From: Acholoe squamosa
Lineage: Eukaryota > Annelida > Polychaeta > Phyllodocida > Polynoidae
Direction: 5' to 3'
Assembly (NCBI GenBank): GCA_949317995.1
Contig: OX439048.1
Span: 65,973,375 to 66,037,374, forward strand
DNA length: 64,000 bases
Shown in pieces: positions 33,079 through 43,681 of the stretch; the stretch's first letter is position 1; every line of letters starts with the position of its first letter. The notes under the pieces were generated by a model. That model was not told the DNA's origin. It saw only the letters and a program-made list of their open reading frames with translations, and did no database searches. A program made the position numbers and the translations under genes.

Positions 33079-33552
33079 AGACTGCCAGACTGACAATAAT
33101 ATGCAAATAGGTAGGCATGGTATGGAATGGCATCTGAAGTGGGTTTGAGAACCTTCATAACCATAGGCCTATACAAGAACAGTACAATATATATGTGGAT
33201 CAACACGGTAAAAGGTATGCCCATGCACCCCCTCGCGGGCGTACCTTTTACCGTGTTGATCCACATATATGGGATTTATAGAAGATTGGACATGTGAAAC
33301 ACCCTTTTGTCCTGTTATGTTTCCATAAACGGACAGGATACATGAGAGCGGTTTCAGAAGCATGACTGCCCACGACTGACAATAATATGCAAATAGGTGG
33401 CATGGTATGGAATAGGCCTATACAAGAACAGTACAATATATAATATATGGGATTTATAGAAGATTGGACATGTGAAACACCGTTTGTCCTGTTATGTTTC
33501 CATAAACGGACAGGATATTTTAAAAAAATGAGAGCGGTTTCAGAAGCATGAC
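33079..33552 (+). repeat. Recent tandem duplication within the Z block
   Basis: Two almost identical copies abut: 33,079-33,363 and 33,364-33,552. Both carry CTGACAATAATATGCAAATA, GGCCTATACAAGAACAGTAC, GGGATTTATAGAAGATTGGA and GAGCGGTTTCAGAAGCATGA. The first also has the MITE at 33,194-33,265. The second lacks about 34 bp after GGTATGGAAT and has a short A-run after GACAGGATATTTT. Confidence 0.85.
33194..33265. mobile_element. 72-bp palindromic MITE
   Basis: TGTGGATCAACACGGTAAAA pairs with TTTTACCGTGTTGATCCACA around a GC-rich loop. AT-rich ATATA-type sequence flanks both sides, and the tandem copy at about 33,437 reads CAATATATAATATATGGG with no insert, giving an empty site only about 240 bp away. 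Confidence 0.85.
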
Positions 33553-35009
33553 TGCCCATGACTATGGTATGGTAAATCCTGATAAGCGTCCATCACACCA
33601 TACAAATATCAGTGCAATAGAGAGGGACAAGCAGAAAAGGGATGTCTCCATAACTACACATGTCCTGTCATATGTCTCCTTTTAGATGTCAATCATGACA
33701 TGAGTAAGACATATGTGGTTTGCAATAAAAGTATTTATGGTTAGGAAGGTCTGCAAATCAGGCCTGAGAAAAGTAATACAATGCCAACAGTGGACTAGGG
33801 AAAAACATTGGTCATATCTTCACTAATAAACCTGTCTGTGGAGGAGCCTGAGCCACTGTTGAACAACTCAGTGAGTGTCCTTATCTCCTGGTTGCCATAG
33901 TGATGGCTGATAAGAGATTAGTGCGTGTTGGACCATTCTCCAACAGTGGGAGTAATGCAGGTGGGGAGCTGAGAGAGGGGGTATGGAGTCTACAGAAAAT
34001 GCATGATTTGAAAGTATTTTGATACTGTAAATGCAGCATATCTTTTCATATACAATGTTGTTTTAAATGTGTTCATAAATATACCTGGATATTTATAAGG
34101 TTTACTACTACAGAGGTCTACTTCTTTGCACAAATTATTATTGCCCTGCACAAATTGCTTTTTCTATTCCTGACCTTGTGGTATAGGAAATTCAGCCAGG
34201 AATGTTGGAGGATAGGCCAATGTTATGCACTCCTCCTATGGAGGAGGGTTGCTGCCGTTTTCCAAGCCTGCGAATAGAGATTTGCATCTATCATAATATT
34301 TTATGTATACGGTGCACCTTGTGTGAAGGACATGCCCGTCTCTGCTGGAGAAATTAAAAATGAAATAACTTATGTTGTAATCACAAGAGGAAATCTTACT
34401 ACTATGAATTAGACTTCGCCTCTAAGTCAGAGCCTCTAATCACTCCTAGAGGGCACCTTTTGACTTGTAATATCTTTGGAAATGCCCTGTGGAGCCAAAT
34501 TTTCTTTACAAAAGCTCTTAGTACCATTATAAGTACACTATTGTGTCCTTCAACCACACTGTGGTGCCCTGCAGCGTGGACTAATTAGGTTAAGTTTATT
34601 GTGTGACAATTGTATGATAATTACACAAGTTGTTGACTGCCTCTCCCTGAATGCTGATTTCCATGGTTACAGCCCCAGAGAGTGCCCCTTCTCACATATG
34701 CCAATACACTTACATACAACTGAGAGTTACCATGACTACACCCGTACTCGCTGATTTCAGACTTGGTACTCATATACTTGTCCTGCATGAAAGGCACAAA
34801 ATACCCAGGAGGGTGTTTGTCAACTTGCTACGATTAGATACAGTAAGTATGACTAAGAAGGCTTCCAGTCGTACTGAGCAGTTGCTCAAGCCTAGGTAGT
34901 GCTGCATTTCCTGACTACCAAGACTGCAAGAAGGTGGGGAATGATAAAGTGATTTTATGAAGAGAATAAGCCAATACCTTTTGGGTGATGTGAGGAAGCC
35001 AAGCTTGTG

Positions 35010-37795
35010 AATTCAGGACCTTATTTCAATAGATTCTACGACAGGTTCAGCCGGCTATGACTGGAGATGGGCCAAATCTTACCAGCTGATCTTAGGATTT
35101 TGGCCATAGTGACTAAATAGCTGGCTACATTACTGGATGATCGTACTGCCTACTGGCTAAATAGCCACCAGAGCAGTAACTCAATAAGCAGTGCTTGTAT
35201 GATAGCCCTCTGTGTGAATAATTAGTGGGTAGCCTTAGCTGCTGCCCTCTGCACTCCTTTGCTAAACTGTAGCCAATCTGTGTTCTTTGCTTTGTAATCA
35301 TATAAATATTCTCTCTATATAGACTAAAGATCCAAAAGGCCTTGACCACAGGCCACTCACAGAGGTCAAGGAGCCTTCGTATATATAGCATCCCTGACCT
35401 CAATCATCCTCTGAGAGATTGTGGGATGATAACATCTATGGATTTTTTATCTATTGATTTTGCAAGATTATTCCAATGAATTGTGTTGTACATTTTTTAT
35501 GAGAATTGACCATGTTTGTGACCATGTAACCAGGTGGTATCACCTTTTTAGTTAGGGACAACTATTGTCAGGTGTGGGGGGGGCTGATCGATTTTGGCAG
35601 ATTTTTTTGTGACAAAAATACCCCCCCTAAGAACTGATTTTACAAAATGCCCCCCCCCTAAAAAAAGAAAAATCAGATACACACGTGCAATGATGCATTG
35701 CGATAGGTATTTGAAATGCCCATATTTTAGTTTTGACCCCCCCAATGTGAAGGTTTTAATGGGGTTTGCCCCCCCCCCCACCAAGGAAGTCTTTTTCAAA
35801 ATAACCCCCTATAATAAACAAGCCCCCCCCCCACCTGGCAATAAATCACTTGACCCTTACTGCAGCCCTACGCTCATTTGAACACAGGAGTGAATACTAG
35901 ACCATGAAGGAGGTATGACTGGTCACTATGTAGCAAATAGTGGCTCCTATGACTGGGTGCTATGACTTCATAGTGGTGGGTATTGAGTCAGTAGTTGAAT
36001 AAATAGCAGCTTCTATTTCGAGGTCTGTACTGTAGCTCACTATGTAGTCACTGGTATGGAGTCATTTCTCATAACTCCCACTACGATTTGAGGCCATCCT
36101 GTCATGGAAACTATTGAAACAAGATCCAGAACTTCTTTTCAATGGCTCTAATATGTTGGAATATCAAGTAAATTAGGCTTTACGTTATCTTACGTTAAAT
36201 TTCAGAAGTTACCATAAAGAATATGACTAAGTGAGGACTGGCAAACAGTCGGAATCATGAGTCTGAAGCTAGTTCAAAATCAGCACTAAATCCCATGATT
36301 TCTAAAATTGAAAAACAGGGGAAGATAATAACAACGTTCATATTGTATATCTGTTATTTAATCCTGAAACATCAGGCCTAAAACCTAAAAAAAAAAGGAT
36401 TTGCTGTAAGTGGAGTTTTGAAAGAGTTGGGGGTGTGGGTGAAACATCAAATACCCTCTGAATATGTATGGATGAATGGATATAATATTTAGGTTTGGTG
36501 AAATGAAGTATAAACAGGATAAATTGAACCATATACAGCTGTCTTGTGGTAGGAATAGGCTTGGGGTGAACAGGACTGTACCCTTGCCATATTTGTTTAA
36601 GGTGGAGACATTCAGACATCTCGAGCTACTTTAACATTACCACCTAACACAGCCCACAGCAATTCAGCCTGAGGACAAAAAGGCTGTGGGGCAGAGGCCT
36701 GGGTGTCAATATGCTGGCAGTGCTTTCACAGTAAGTAAATGCAGTGAGATTGTTAGCCTCTGGGTGGAGACAGTGCAGGGAGATTGCGTGCCCGGGGCTA
36801 GGGTAGTTTCTTTGCACGGATCTATGCTACCCCAGCACATTCTGCTATGTTGGAATATAACAATTTGTCTACAGGTGTATTATTTATTTTGTTGTTGTGG
36901 GTAAAGTGTGCAGGTTGTTACATAGGGCATGTAAGTTGGCCTGGATCGTGTTTCAATAGTTTCTATGACAGGACAGCCTCAAATCGTAGTGGGAGGTATA
37001 AGAAATGACTCCATACCAGTGACTCCATAGTAAGCTACAGTTACAGACCTCAAAATAGCAGCTGCTATGTATTCAACTACTGACTCAATACCCACCACTA
37101 TGAATCATAGCACCCAGTCGTAGGAGCCACTATTGGCTTAATAGTGATCAGTCATACCTCCCTCATGGTCTAGTTTGCACTCCTGTTTTCAAATGTGCAT
37201 AGGGCTGCAGTAACTATATAATAATATATATAGGTGATCCCACTTGGTTATACCCACTTATAAATCTCTTACATCATAGCCCTAGCTGCTGGATCAACTC
37301 ACAATGTTATTACAGGGTGAAATGAAGATTGACGTGTAGGCTTGGTGGCACCATGTTTATAATCAGAATATGGTTTCCCATTGTATATTGTGGGGTAAAA
37401 CATGGCCGCAAAAGGCAAAAAAAGGGGCAAGAATGGGAAAAAAAAACAATGCAATGGGTTGGGGTGGTGAGTTTGCAATTTTGACCTAAAGTAACACGAG
37501 GGCCTTTGTCTGAAAACAGGTAGATAATTTACAGAGTTACAGGGTTACAGGTAGTAGTGTGAAGAGGCCAGAATGGGTACATTTGAGCAAAGGAGTGCAA
37601 ACGGCAGCAGGTAAGAGTACCCAAAAATTATATACACAGAAGGCTGTCATACCAGAGGCAGTGCAATCACCCAGTAATGTAGCCAGCTATTTGGTCACTA
37701 TGACCAAAATCCTAAGATCACCTGGTAAGATTTGACCCATCTCAAGTCGTAGCAGGCTGAACCTGTCGTAGAATCTATTGAAACAAGGTCCTGAT
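35010..37795. repeat. Nested 2.8-kb inverted repeat
   Basis: The outer arms are 35,010-35,270 and 37,580-37,795 (ATAGATTCTACGACAGGTTC against GAACCTGTCGTAGAATCTAT). The inner arms are 35,860-36,130 and 36,940-37,210 (CACTACGATTTGAGGC against GCCTCAAATCGTAGTG; CTGCAGCCCTA..CATTTGAA against TTC.AATGTGCATAGGGCTGCAG). The outer and inner arms are themselves related (AATCTATTGAAACAAGGTCC, AACTATTGAAACAAGATCC). The centre (36,130-36,930) holds a delta-copy piece (36,500-36,810, like 31,110-31,375). It may be a composite or foldback element, or an old inverted duplication. Confidence 0.7.
35569..35837. mobile_element. C-rich MITE with CAGGTG..CACCTG ends
   Basis: Termini CAGGTGTGGGGGGGG and CCCCCCCCCCACCTG are inverted. 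Internal runs of seven to ten C recur about every 60-70 bp. It lies in the left limb of the nested inverted repeat, between the outer and inner arms, with no counterpart in the right limb, so it inserted later. Frames of 83 and 95 codons through it are by-products of C-runs. Confidence 0.65.
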
Positions 37796-39320
37796 GGAAC
37801 AACAAAAATGGATGCAAGTAGCCTTAAAATTGGACTGCTAGTTGAGTGCATAATGCGTTGCATCCATAGGCATAAACAAAAAATATCAATCCTCTATAAT
37901 AGTTAATTTCTTTCAAGACTGACTTCATATGATCGTGTCTCAGACATATATATGCAACCAATAGTAATGGCCTGGAATCATACAAATCACTGTGTATTGA
38001 GAAATAGGCGGCCTGTAGTTAGAATGTACTGCGCCATGGCTCCCTGTCCAATTGTGAGGCTATTTGTGTCCATTTTTTTGTTGCGACAGTGGGTGATGAT
38101 GACCAGTTTGCTGCACAGGTCCCAGGCTAAGGGAAAGTGAGGGGGAAAGGTAGGAATTGAGGACGCTATCTAATACAATGGGTGCTAAGACTTATACAGT
38201 GACAGGGGATTACTGTCAGAAAAGAGAAAATGCCTTCTGGAGAGGACAACCTGCATTGGCTATGGGCCTGGGGGGGGGGCGATGCATGTTGATATTATTT
38301 TATACAGAACCACCAGAAATGTATACATTTCAAATAGAGTATCGTATAATGAAGCATGCCGGTTGTATGGATAGTACATTGTTTATCTCTGAGACAGTTG
38401 CAGCACAGAATTAAACCTGAAGCAATATAAACTGTCATCTAGATCTATTTAAGTGCACATTGGGATTTATTGAATGTGGGATGAGTGTAATGTCCTCGTC
38501 TCCTGTTGTGTTTTCATAGACAGACAGGATATTAAAACTGAGAGCGGATCACGCTGTGTGATCCCCCTGATGCTGGGAAATCCTGATACGGCTCCATCAA
38601 AGATATCACAACAGTAGCCTGGAGAAAGCAGAAAAAGAGCCTACGTTATAAACTTGCTAGGAATTCCACCTCAACCACCCCCACATGGAACTTCCCCTAG
38701 AATTCTACTTGAAGGAAAACCAACCCCTACCAATTTTTACCACATTAGCCTTACCCTAAAAATATCCCTAACCCTCACCCTAGCCCTAACCATAGCCCTT
38801 ACCCTAACACTAACCCTTACCCTCATATTCAAAAGTTGTTAGCATTCAAAGTATCTATGGTTAGACAATACAGTCAAACCAATAATTCATAACTTGTAGA
38901 CTGATACATCAGTGGTCTGCATGCAGTCATACTGCCTTGAGAAATGCACCATGCAAATAATCGTCCTAACTGTTTAAAGGCCACTTAGATTCAGGTAGGG
39001 CCATGTAGAGTTGCATCACATCCATCCTTAAAGGGTGACCGAGGGCTCTTGGCATATTGTAAGCACACTACAGTGCCCTTCTGAACAGGCTTATCAGTTT
39101 AAGGGCAGTTTATTATGTGGCAACCATTCACTTGGCATAAATAAGATAATTACCCAATTTGGTCACTATATGCTCCTCTGAATACCGGTTGCCATGGTTG
39201 CATGCCCAGGGATTGTCCCTTATTACATACCACTAGACTATTAGGTAAAAATGGCAGTAGCCATGGCTACTGTACATGCACTCTTAGCTCCAATTGTAAA
39301 TGGGCTATAAAGACCACTGT
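37796..39320 (+). repeat. Long repeat, partial copy delta
   Basis: Positions 38,085-38,150 match 31,945-32,030 (GATGATGACCA..GGTCCCAGGCTAAGGGA). Positions 38,490-38,620 match 58,160-58,300 (TCTCCTGTTGTGTTTTCATA, GACAGGATATTAAAACTGAG, AAATCCTGATACGGCTCC). Positions 39,040-39,240 match 58,480-58,700. With 36,500-36,810 this is a third, shorter copy of the Z block. Confidence 0.6.
38746..38824 (-). repeat. Degenerate telomere-like CCCTAA tract
   Basis: About 80 bp of imperfect CCCTAA/CCTTAC hexamer-like repeats (CCCTAACCCTCACCCTAGCC, CCCTTACCCTAACACTAACC). The C-rich strand is on top. It fits interstitial telomeric-type sequence of an animal using TTAGGG. It lies within the delta copy and is absent from beta and gamma. 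Confidence 0.6.
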
Positions 39321-39987
39321 AGTGGGTACAGTAGAACCTGCTGTTGGGTCATTGGATTTATAATGGCAGTAAATACCACTGTCTTCCAAAAATAAAACCT
39401 TTTACTACTTGCCCCTGTCTGATAGTGTAGTGTCATGGCACAACCCTTGGTGCTTGGAAAATGTAAATATATGCCGCAGCTTGTAGACCATGTCAGACAC
39501 AGGGGGAGGGCAGGGAGGCAGGGGTGGGTAGCAATAACACATTCCCAAAGCTTCCCTAAATCCTCTTATGGTATAGAAGAATGGGCGTAGCTCTCAGGAC
39601 TCCATGGGCTCTTGAATTTTCAAAACCGATTGATGCGAAAAAAAAACACTTTTTTTTTTAAATTTAAAATCAACACTCAAACTTGAGGTGTGGCTTATAT
39701 GTGGGTGCAGGTTATGTGCGTTGATTTATGATAGTTACTTAGTTACGACTAGACCCCTTGATTCTACTGCTGTTGCGACCCTGCATAAAGTGGCCACTAA
39801 TGGTTACACTGGTATCACTACCCTACCAAACCCTATGTAATTACTACATTAAGTGCTGATCGTATGGAGTAATCGTAGTGCATTTCCTATGTGGATGAAT
39901 CTAGTCGTACCATGTTGAGAAATCCCTTCCAGCCGTGATGAGACGCAGATTAAGGAAATGATTGTTACTGTCATTAACAGTTGGTAT
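39321..39987. other. Interval with single-copy relative of the 66-bp unit; no gene
   Basis: Positions 39,815-39,880 read CTACCCTACCAAACCCTATG then TAATTACTACATTAAGTGCT, and then GATCGTATGGAGTA. Reversed, this aligns with the 66-bp minisatellite unit at about 80 percent identity. Relatives are at 27,040-27,065, 51,965-52,030 and 53,720-53,775. A GGTGTGGCTTATATGTGGGT motif near 39,690 resembles the sub-repeats at 51,345-51,430. Otherwise nothing is recognised. Confidence 0.5.
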
Positions 39988-40099
39988 GTTTGGTGTTTAC
40001 AGCTGAAAGGGCACTGGAATCAGCTCCCACAACTTTCAGTAGGTCTGCACTTGTGGCTTTTGATTCAGACCTTTGCTTATTTCCCAGTAAACACCAAAC
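39988..40099. mobile_element. 112-bp MITE
   Basis: GTTTGGTGTTTAC at the left and GTAAACACCAAAC at the right are perfect 13-bp inverted termini. The interior also pairs weakly (AGCTGAAAG..GCACT against AGGTCTGCACT). No second copy is in the window. Confidence 0.65.
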
Positions 40100-40170
40100 C
40101 AAGATACTACATAGTTTTTTGGTTTAACTAGGTTTGGATCCTACCAAATTAGTCTGAATTAATATTTTTC

Positions 40171-40690
40171 GCTTGGTATGTGGACCTTAAAACATCATGG
40201 TTTAGCTACACTCTAGCATTCTTTTTCTATGTTATCCTCCTACCAAAAACCTACCTATAAAAACAAGAAAAAAATATCTTATGATCCTCCTTGTATCAAA
40301 AATATTTTTTGTTTGGGCTGGGATTGAACACAGGATCCCTGGATTTGAAAACCTTTGCTCTACCCACTGAGCTAACCTGGCACTCAATTTCCTTTTACTC
40401 AAGAGTGTAACATATTCTCTTGACTGTAGGTATAAGGTAATGGATATGACATGATGGACCTTTTACCTACATTTATTCATCAGAATTAGTAGTACAGAGG
40501 TAGCAAGGAGGAATCAGATGTAAAAAGGTCTAGGGTTCCTTGAATGGATCTTTTACCAACATTTTTCAAGTGTTTCCCCCCCCCCCGCCACCCTTATTTT
40601 GGTAGGAAAAAACATAGAGAAATGTATTTTTGATATCTATGTATCTAGAACTTAACTAAACCTTAACGTTTTAACCTCCACATACCAAGC
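40171..40690. mobile_element. 520-bp TIR element containing a tRNA-like core
   Basis: The left end GCTTGGTATGTGGACCTTAA and the reverse of the right end (GCTTGGTATGTGGAGGTTAA) begin inverted termini of about 90 bp, including GGTTTAG..A, CTATGTT and CCTACCAAAA. The interior holds a tRNA-like sequence and two diverged GGATCTTTTACCAACATTT-type direct repeats. No transposase frame. The target duplication is not clear. Confidence 0.75.
40309..40381 (-). pseudogene. tRNA-like sequence inside a TIR element
   Basis: Minus strand: GTTAGCTCAGTGGGTAGAGC is a near-consensus A box and D arm, and GTGTTCAATCCC fits the B box apart from one base. Overall it resembles a tRNA-Lys-like scaffold of about 73 nt with weakly paired acceptor and T stems and a loop that would read UCA. 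It is probably a tRNA pseudogene or SINE head carried by the transposon, not a working tRNA. Confidence 0.5.
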
Positions 40691-42199
40691 AAATCTATGT
40701 AGTTGGCACCCAAATCATTTGGTAATCTCATTAACTTATGATACATAAAGATTCTCTTAATTAAGAGCGGGCAGGCATAAATAACCTGTTAGAAAAAAGT
40801 CTGTTGGAAGTTCTCCCCGGTTTTCTAAATGACATACACTTTTGCTCAATCACATCAGGAGCATCACATTGTCACATTGGTAAAGTTAATACTAATTGCC
40901 ATTATGTTATCAATGTTGCATAAGGGCGTAATTTTTGGGCACATACAATTGGCATTTTTCACACTTTTCCATGCTTATGCACCTCATTGGACAATATCTT
41001 GTTTCTTGGTCTTAATGGAAAGAGAACATCCCTAGTTTTCAAATGTATGTCTTTTTTTTTTGCATATCAAACCAAGAAATTTGGACTTGCGATGCCCTAA
41101 AGCTGAAAAAAAGGTAAAGAAATACAAATTTTACCAAAATTCAAGTTCTAATAAAACTATATCACTGATTGAAACTATTGTATGCACAACAAAAATCAGG
41201 AATCATAGTCACACAGCTATAAAGATGGAACTGATACAGATTAGTTTTGTATAAATGGTGGATCCATGGAGCCAAGATGGTGCACTTTCAATGAAACAAG
41301 TCCATCAAATGTTATTATGAGTTTCATTTTTGAAGCCTAATCAGGGAGATTTGTACATGCCCAGAAAATTTGGCCCATAAGCTGTTTTTTTTCAGCTTAT
41401 AAGGGAGATCGGCTTATGAAAGAGTCATTACGCTGAACACCAGGAAGCACTATGAATAGAATGGCAGAATTCTGTACTTATCACATTTTCTGTAATTCCA
41501 GCAAGCCTAGGACTATTGATGTGAGAACTCTGATCAGATTTCTAATTGTGCTGTTTTACAAATTAATTAGTAACAGGAGATATGATTAGCCATTAGTGAT
41601 AATAAGATCTAGATTTCATCGAGCAGCTTTATTTTCACTGGCTATACCCAGACTGTTGCAGGCGTTGAGTAATGTAAGATGCAGTATTTGAAATAGCCAC
41701 ATAACTAGGATTAAATCACTTCTCATGCAAAATGAGATATAATGCCCTTTTGGACATCTCTAAATGAAATAAAATGAGATCTCCCTCTCTCAAGACTTTT
41801 TGCATAAACCTTTATATTCCGTAGAAGCAGAACTCGTCTTACTCATGTCCATGTATGATGCCCAGGGTTGATGTCCAATCGGCATCATGCATTAATGCAT
41901 GAGTGGCCTCCACAGTGTTAGTTAATTTTCCTGAGGTCAAAGAGGTAAAGGTAGGCCCTCGGGTCTAGACAGCTATTGGATTTGGACGGAGGAGAATCTT
42001 CCACAGCACTGACACGGAATGTCCTGTTTCATTGACTACTGTGTATTCTTTGAGGTGTGTTAAGCCTTAAAATAGCAACACTTTAAACTGTTTACAGTTT
42101 CCGCCTAGCTGTAGTGACACCTTCATTACTGGGCTACTTTTCCGACCCACCTTAAAATGGTCTCAATCACATCCTTTGCATGTCTGGTGAACATACACT
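40691..42199. other. AT-rich sequence, no gene seen
   Basis: Frames of 68 and 64 codons (40,829; 41,060) have no recognisable domain. A short hairpin, CATAAGCTG..CAGCTTATAAG with a second GGCTTATG, lies at 41,378-41,420. At 41,865-41,920 the words GATGCCCA, GGCATCATGCATTAATGCAT and GAGTGGCC are a relic of MITE family C. Confidence 0.35.
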
Positions 42200-42480
42200 G
42201 CAAAGGAATGTTGTCAAAATGATGCAGAATTCTTGTCCCAGAATTCCCAGAGATTCCTAGTTCTTTTTTATACATATTCCTTGTGCCACTGTGTTTAACT
42301 ATAGTGACATCTGGGGCTTTACTGCAATAAAAGTTTGTAGGTTCACTGTTCAGTTTATGACTAGATTCAACAGTTGTTTTTTAGAGCGTATATATACAAG
42401 AACAGAGGCACATACATGGCATTTGTTTCTTTACAATGTGACCTATTCATACAATTATAGTACATCAGTCATTTTTTTTT
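42200..42480 (+). repeat. Short Z/Y-related repeat piece
   Basis: Carries GGGGCTTTACTGCAATAAAA, GTTCACTGTTCAGTTTATGA and GATTCAACAGTTGTTTTTTA, matching 26,560-26,690, 31,610-31,730, 56,745-56,830 and, reversed, 45,765-45,880. This core recurs in every long-repeat copy, sometimes alone. Confidence 0.5.
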
Positions 42481-42623
42481 TCTAATTCAGATGTTATCAG
42501 GCTCAAGACTATAATGTTTTTCCATAAGAAATTTGCAGCAAAATATCCTGATACACCTGTATAGGAGCTCATCTTTACCCTTTATGAACTGCACGGTGCA
42601 ATTCAAATACTGCAATGCACCCT

Positions 42624-42790
42624 TTAACCCTTTAAAGGCCACTAATGCAGGAGTGCATAATGCCCATTGGTCTTCATGATGCACCAATGAAGTGCTGGCA
42701 TGACTGCTCAGCAGCACTTCATTGGAGCATCATGCCGACCCTTCGGGGTTGATACATGCTTCAATGAAGTGCTGCGTATATGATGTATCC
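42624..42790 (+). mobile_element. MITE family C, copy (right end unclear)
   Basis: It starts TTAACCCTTTAAAGGCCACT and has CATGATGCACCAATGAAGTG, then CAGCACTTCATTGGAGCATC, an inverted pair, and then a third CTTCAATGAAGTGCTG. The TTAA-type right end is not present, so the copy is truncated or ends in decayed sequence. Confidence 0.65.
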
Positions 42791-42828
42791 AAACAGGTAC
42801 TATTTTATCTTAAATTATCTTGTGATAG

Positions 42829-43204
42829 TGTAGGGGTGTGGTATAACATTACACTCGTAACGTTCATGTACCCGTGGGACTCAGACCAAGGTCTCCAGGT
42901 GTGATGGGGAGTCCAGATGGCAGGTGGTTCATATCAATTACACCAGGAGGCCTTACACTCGTCCATCACACATCATGTCACGGGTCTGAGTTTCGCGGGA
43001 TTTTCCCCTATATAAGGGCAGTTCCTACAGTAGTTCACCAGTAGTGGTCCTACCACTTCTCAGGACACTTCTACTGTTACCTACGGGTAACTGAATGCCA
43101 TCAGGCATGTAGTCTCTATAGGCTGTGGTCGTATGTAACTAAGATTAGAATAAAAGCTTGGTTACCTACCCGGAAACTTCTTCTCTTTTTGTTATGATTT
43201 GACA
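42829..43204 (+). mobile_element. Candidate solo LTR
   Basis: A 376-bp segment beginning TGTAGGGGTGTGG and ending TTTGACA. It contains CTATATAAGGGCAG as a TATA-like box near the middle and AATAAAAGCTTGG as a polyadenylation-like signal in the last fifth, the order expected for U3-R-U5. No internal region or second LTR is in the window, so it would be a solo LTR. A convincing target duplication is not seen and the edges are approximate. Family probably Ty3/Gypsy-like, by inference. Confidence 0.45.
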
Positions 43205-43681
43205 TCTAATTAAAAAGATGAACCACTACAATTCTTTTTTCAGTTCATAGAGAAAAAACATATAAACTACTCTCTGACCACAGGCAGATTCCAAATCACA
43301 GACATATAAAGGGCTGATTCCACTATGTCAGTGTTAATCTGACATATTTTCATGATTATAGCAAATAAATTGGAAAAATGTGGCATTAGCAGAAAATGGA
43401 CCGAAACAATGCGGTGGAGCCAGGCCTTAAAGCACTGGATCCACTGCTGTCAGTCGGGTGAATTTATTCCAATCCAACTGATTTTTTTTTTCAATATTTT
43501 TGCCATATAGCTCAACCAACACCAGTGGAGCTAGTGTTCAAGAGCTGGGTTTACTGCATCATTTGGGTCCATTCTCTGCTACTCTGACAATTTTTTCCCA
43601 TTTATTGACTTTGTACAAATCTGTCAGGTTATTCCAAAATTCTTAGTGTCTCAGTCGAACTGGCCCTTTATCTGGCTGTAC
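43205..43681. other. No recognisable feature
   Basis: AT-rich sequence between the candidate LTR and the 31-bp array. No open frame above 60 codons and no inverted termini. Confidence 0.4.

Larger units (their letters stand above)
32876..35009 (+). repeat. Long repeat copy beta, Z block continued
   Basis: This aligns with 57,770-58,800 and 38,440-39,300. Landmarks are CACCAATGAAGATTTGC, AAAACCCATCAG..TATATAAAAGAG..TGTAATT, GTATGGAATGGCATC, TGTTATGTTTCCATAAACGG, GACAGGATA, AATCCTGATAAGCG, GTGCCCTGCAGC, AATTACACAAGTTG..GACT, CTCCCTGAATGCTGATTTCC, ATGGTTACAG and ACCATGACTAC. An 82-codon frame at 34,651-34,899 lacks support. Confidence 0.65.

Noticed and set aside
40309-40381. Functional tRNA gene reading UGA
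   Set aside because: Acceptor and T stems do not pair properly and the sequence sits inside a transposon.
42829-43204. Complete LTR retrotransposon
   Set aside because: Only one LTR-like segment is seen; no internal region or partner LTR is in the window.
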